Below are positions 63,078-64,000 of a DNA stretch of 64,000 nucleotides, piece after piece. The notes beneath the pieces were generated by a model. The model was given only the letters and a program-made list of their open reading frames with translations, was not told the DNA's origin and ran no database searches. How positions within the stretch are numbered: position 1 is the first letter of the stretch; each line of letters begins with the position of its first letter. The DNA lies in contig JAFLUY010000007.1 of NCBI GenBank assembly GCA_022508565.1, positions 1-64,000 on the forward strand, written 5' to 3'. The DNA is from Erysipelotrichales bacterium (GTDB lineage Bacteria; Bacillota_I; Bacilli_A; RF39; UBA660). A program made the translations under genes and the position numbers.

Positions 63078-63107
63078 AACTATGAGTTATTTCTCTTAGT
63101 TTTTTTG
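63078..63107 (+). terminator. Terminator after the ABC exporter
   Basis: AACTA-t-GAG / CTC-t-TAGTT stem with TTATTT loop, then T-run. Confidence 0.78.
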
Positions 63108-63144
63108 TGTGATATAATAGTTCTTAAGAATAGAGGATGATAAT

Positions 63145-64000
63145 ATGAATGAAAAAGGGTTAATAAAGCAAGTTTTTAAGCTAATTAATTCTAATTACAG
63201 TAATATTTATGTTATTGATATAGAAGAAGATAAAGTTTATATGCTTTATTTTAATGAAGATAATTCTTTGTTTATTAAGAACACAATAACTTATACGGAC
63301 TTTATTGAAGAAGCAAAAAAGTTTGTTCATAAAGATGAAGTAAGTTCTTATTTTGATGCTATTTCTTTAAACAGATTAGAAAGCGAGTCTCAAAAGGGGA
63401 ATAATGAAACAAAAGTTAAATATCGTAAATTAAGTGAGACTGGTGAATATCGTTGGTCAGTTAATATCATTAATTATCTTCCATTTGAAGGAAAAAGATT
63501 AATATTTATGATGAGTGAAGATATTAATGAAAGACTTGTTGATAGTGAAGAACATAATTTACGTCTTGCTTCAGAAGTTGCAAATTATAAAACAAGAATT
63601 AGTCGTGAAAACGATTCTATAAGTGATGCAATAATGCAAATAAATAATTTACTTGATTCAAGTAAAGGTGATTCAATTTTTAAAAATACTGATACGAAAG
63701 ATTATATTAATTCAATATTCAATCGTGTAAGTATTGATCATCCTGAACTAAATGATGCCATTGTTAATAAGATTGTAACTAGTGAAAATTATATTAAACC
63801 AACAATTCTAATTGTCGATGATTCATCAATAATTAGAAATTCATTAAAACGTATTTTTGATAAAGAATATAACATAGTTACTGCTAATAATGGAAATGAA
63901 GCAATTGATATTATTACTAAAAATATATTATCTAAAGATAATCTAGAAAAACTAAATATTGTTGCAGTGTTACTAGATTTGATAATGCCTGGCAGTGATG
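63145..64000 (+). CDS. PAS-like / receiver-domain signalling protein, 3' partial
   Basis: The frame is open to the end of the window (285 codons visible). ATG at 63145 with GAGGATGAT upstream. Residues 1-140 look like a PAS-type sensor (YRKLSETGEYRWSVNIINYL is the PAC-like end), then a coil, then a receiver domain starting ILIVDDSSIIRNSLKR with phospho-Asp region VLLDLIMPGSD. The C-terminal output domain (often a diguanylate cyclase or EAL in this class) is outside the window. Confidence 0.82.
   Translation, partial: MNEKGLIKQVFKLINSNYSNIYVIDIEEDKVYMLYFNEDNSLFIKNTITYTDFIEEAKKFVHKDEVSSYFDAISLNRLESESQKGNNETKVKYRKLSETGEYRWSVNIINYLPFEGKRLIFMMSEDINERLVDSEEHNLRLASEVANYKTRISRENDSISDAIMQINNLLDSSKGDSIFKNTDTKDYINSIFNRVSIDHPELNDAIVNKIVTSENYIKPTILIVDDSSIIRNSLKRIFDKEYNIVTANNGNEAIDIITKNILSKDNLEKLNIVAVLLDLIMPGSD

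Noticed and set aside
1-64000. CRISPR array, insertion sequence or prophage
   Set aside because: No regularly spaced repeats, transposase, integrase or phage structural genes were recognised anywhere in the window.

Overview
The window is a strongly AT-rich chromosomal segment of a Gram-positive, monoderm, Bacilli-like bacterium. The evidence for that assignment is conserved gene orders: gpsB followed by class-B RNase P RNA; rodZ-pgsA-recA-rny; ezrA next to a cysteine desulfurase; scpA-scpB; lexA with a divergent tiny gene. There is also a SigG-type forespore sigma factor. Many genes share a Shine-Dalgarno of the form (A)GGTGAT a few bases before the start, and several begin with TTG or GTG. 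The flavour is that of low-GC gut Firmicutes (Erysipelotrichia or RF39-like relatives), but no species can be named. Coding density is high, almost every transcription unit ends in a clear hairpin plus T-run, and I see no insertion sequence, prophage or CRISPR array.

Layout. 1-0.9 kb: 3' part of a DUF1016/YhcG-type PD-(D/E)XK protein. 0.9-6.7 kb: uppP, a membrane-anchored unknown, a three-gene unit (P-loop protein, SDR, PLP lyase-like protein) and a secreted amidase. 6.7-11.6 kb: a tiny independently promoted gene, gpsB, rnpB, rodZ, pgsA, recA, rny. 11.6-20.9 kb: EamA transporter, dGTPase-like HD protein, AarF kinase, CDF metal exporter with a natural hexahistidine end, nucleotidase-like HAD protein, PlsC-like acyltransferase, hybrid histidine kinase, GreA-like factor. 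20.9-24.0 kb (minus): DedA plus a NitT/TauT-type ABC importer. 24.1-30.6 kb: a coiled-coil protein and a surface cluster in which a dockerin-bearing glucosaminidase is followed 9 nt later by a membrane-anchored cohesin-like protein. 30.7-41.5 kb: polA, an HExxH protein, mutM, ezrA, cysteine desulfurase, trpS and a Glu/Gln-tRNA synthetase. 41.55-41.88 kb: a small hydrophobic peptide gene facing a short antisense RNA, which looks like a type I toxin-antitoxin locus. 41.9-48.3 kb: PF06541 membrane protein, sigG, SPFH protein, phosphoesterase, ylmC/ymxH-like gene, lspA, rluD, rhomboid. 48.3-52.6 kb: lexA, a divergent SOS-box-linked 45-residue membrane peptide, two paralogous unknown proteins with Cys/His/Asp motifs, miaB. 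52.7-55.7 kb: membrane unknown, scpA, scpB, pentapeptide protein, tRNA-Leu(CAA). 55.7-64 kb: mostly unknown proteins, a GNAT whose start position reads ATA, a radical SAM protein, a Nudix-HD-ABC operon, and a truncated PAS/receiver protein.

Themes. Division and wall genes (uppP, gpsB, rodZ, ezrA, amidase, glucosaminidase, cohesin-like anchor) lie among DNA-repair genes (recA, polA, mutM, lexA). A LexA-box family of the form CRAACAAATGT occurs at recA, twice in the lexA promoter, and (as CGAACAAACGT) before the divergent micro-gene, which makes that peptide a candidate SOS division inhibitor. The items most worth following up are the cohesin/dockerin pair, the SOS micro-gene, the type I TA-like locus, the paralogous Cys/His/Asp proteins, the ATA-start GNAT and the 29-codon micro-gene upstream of gpsB.
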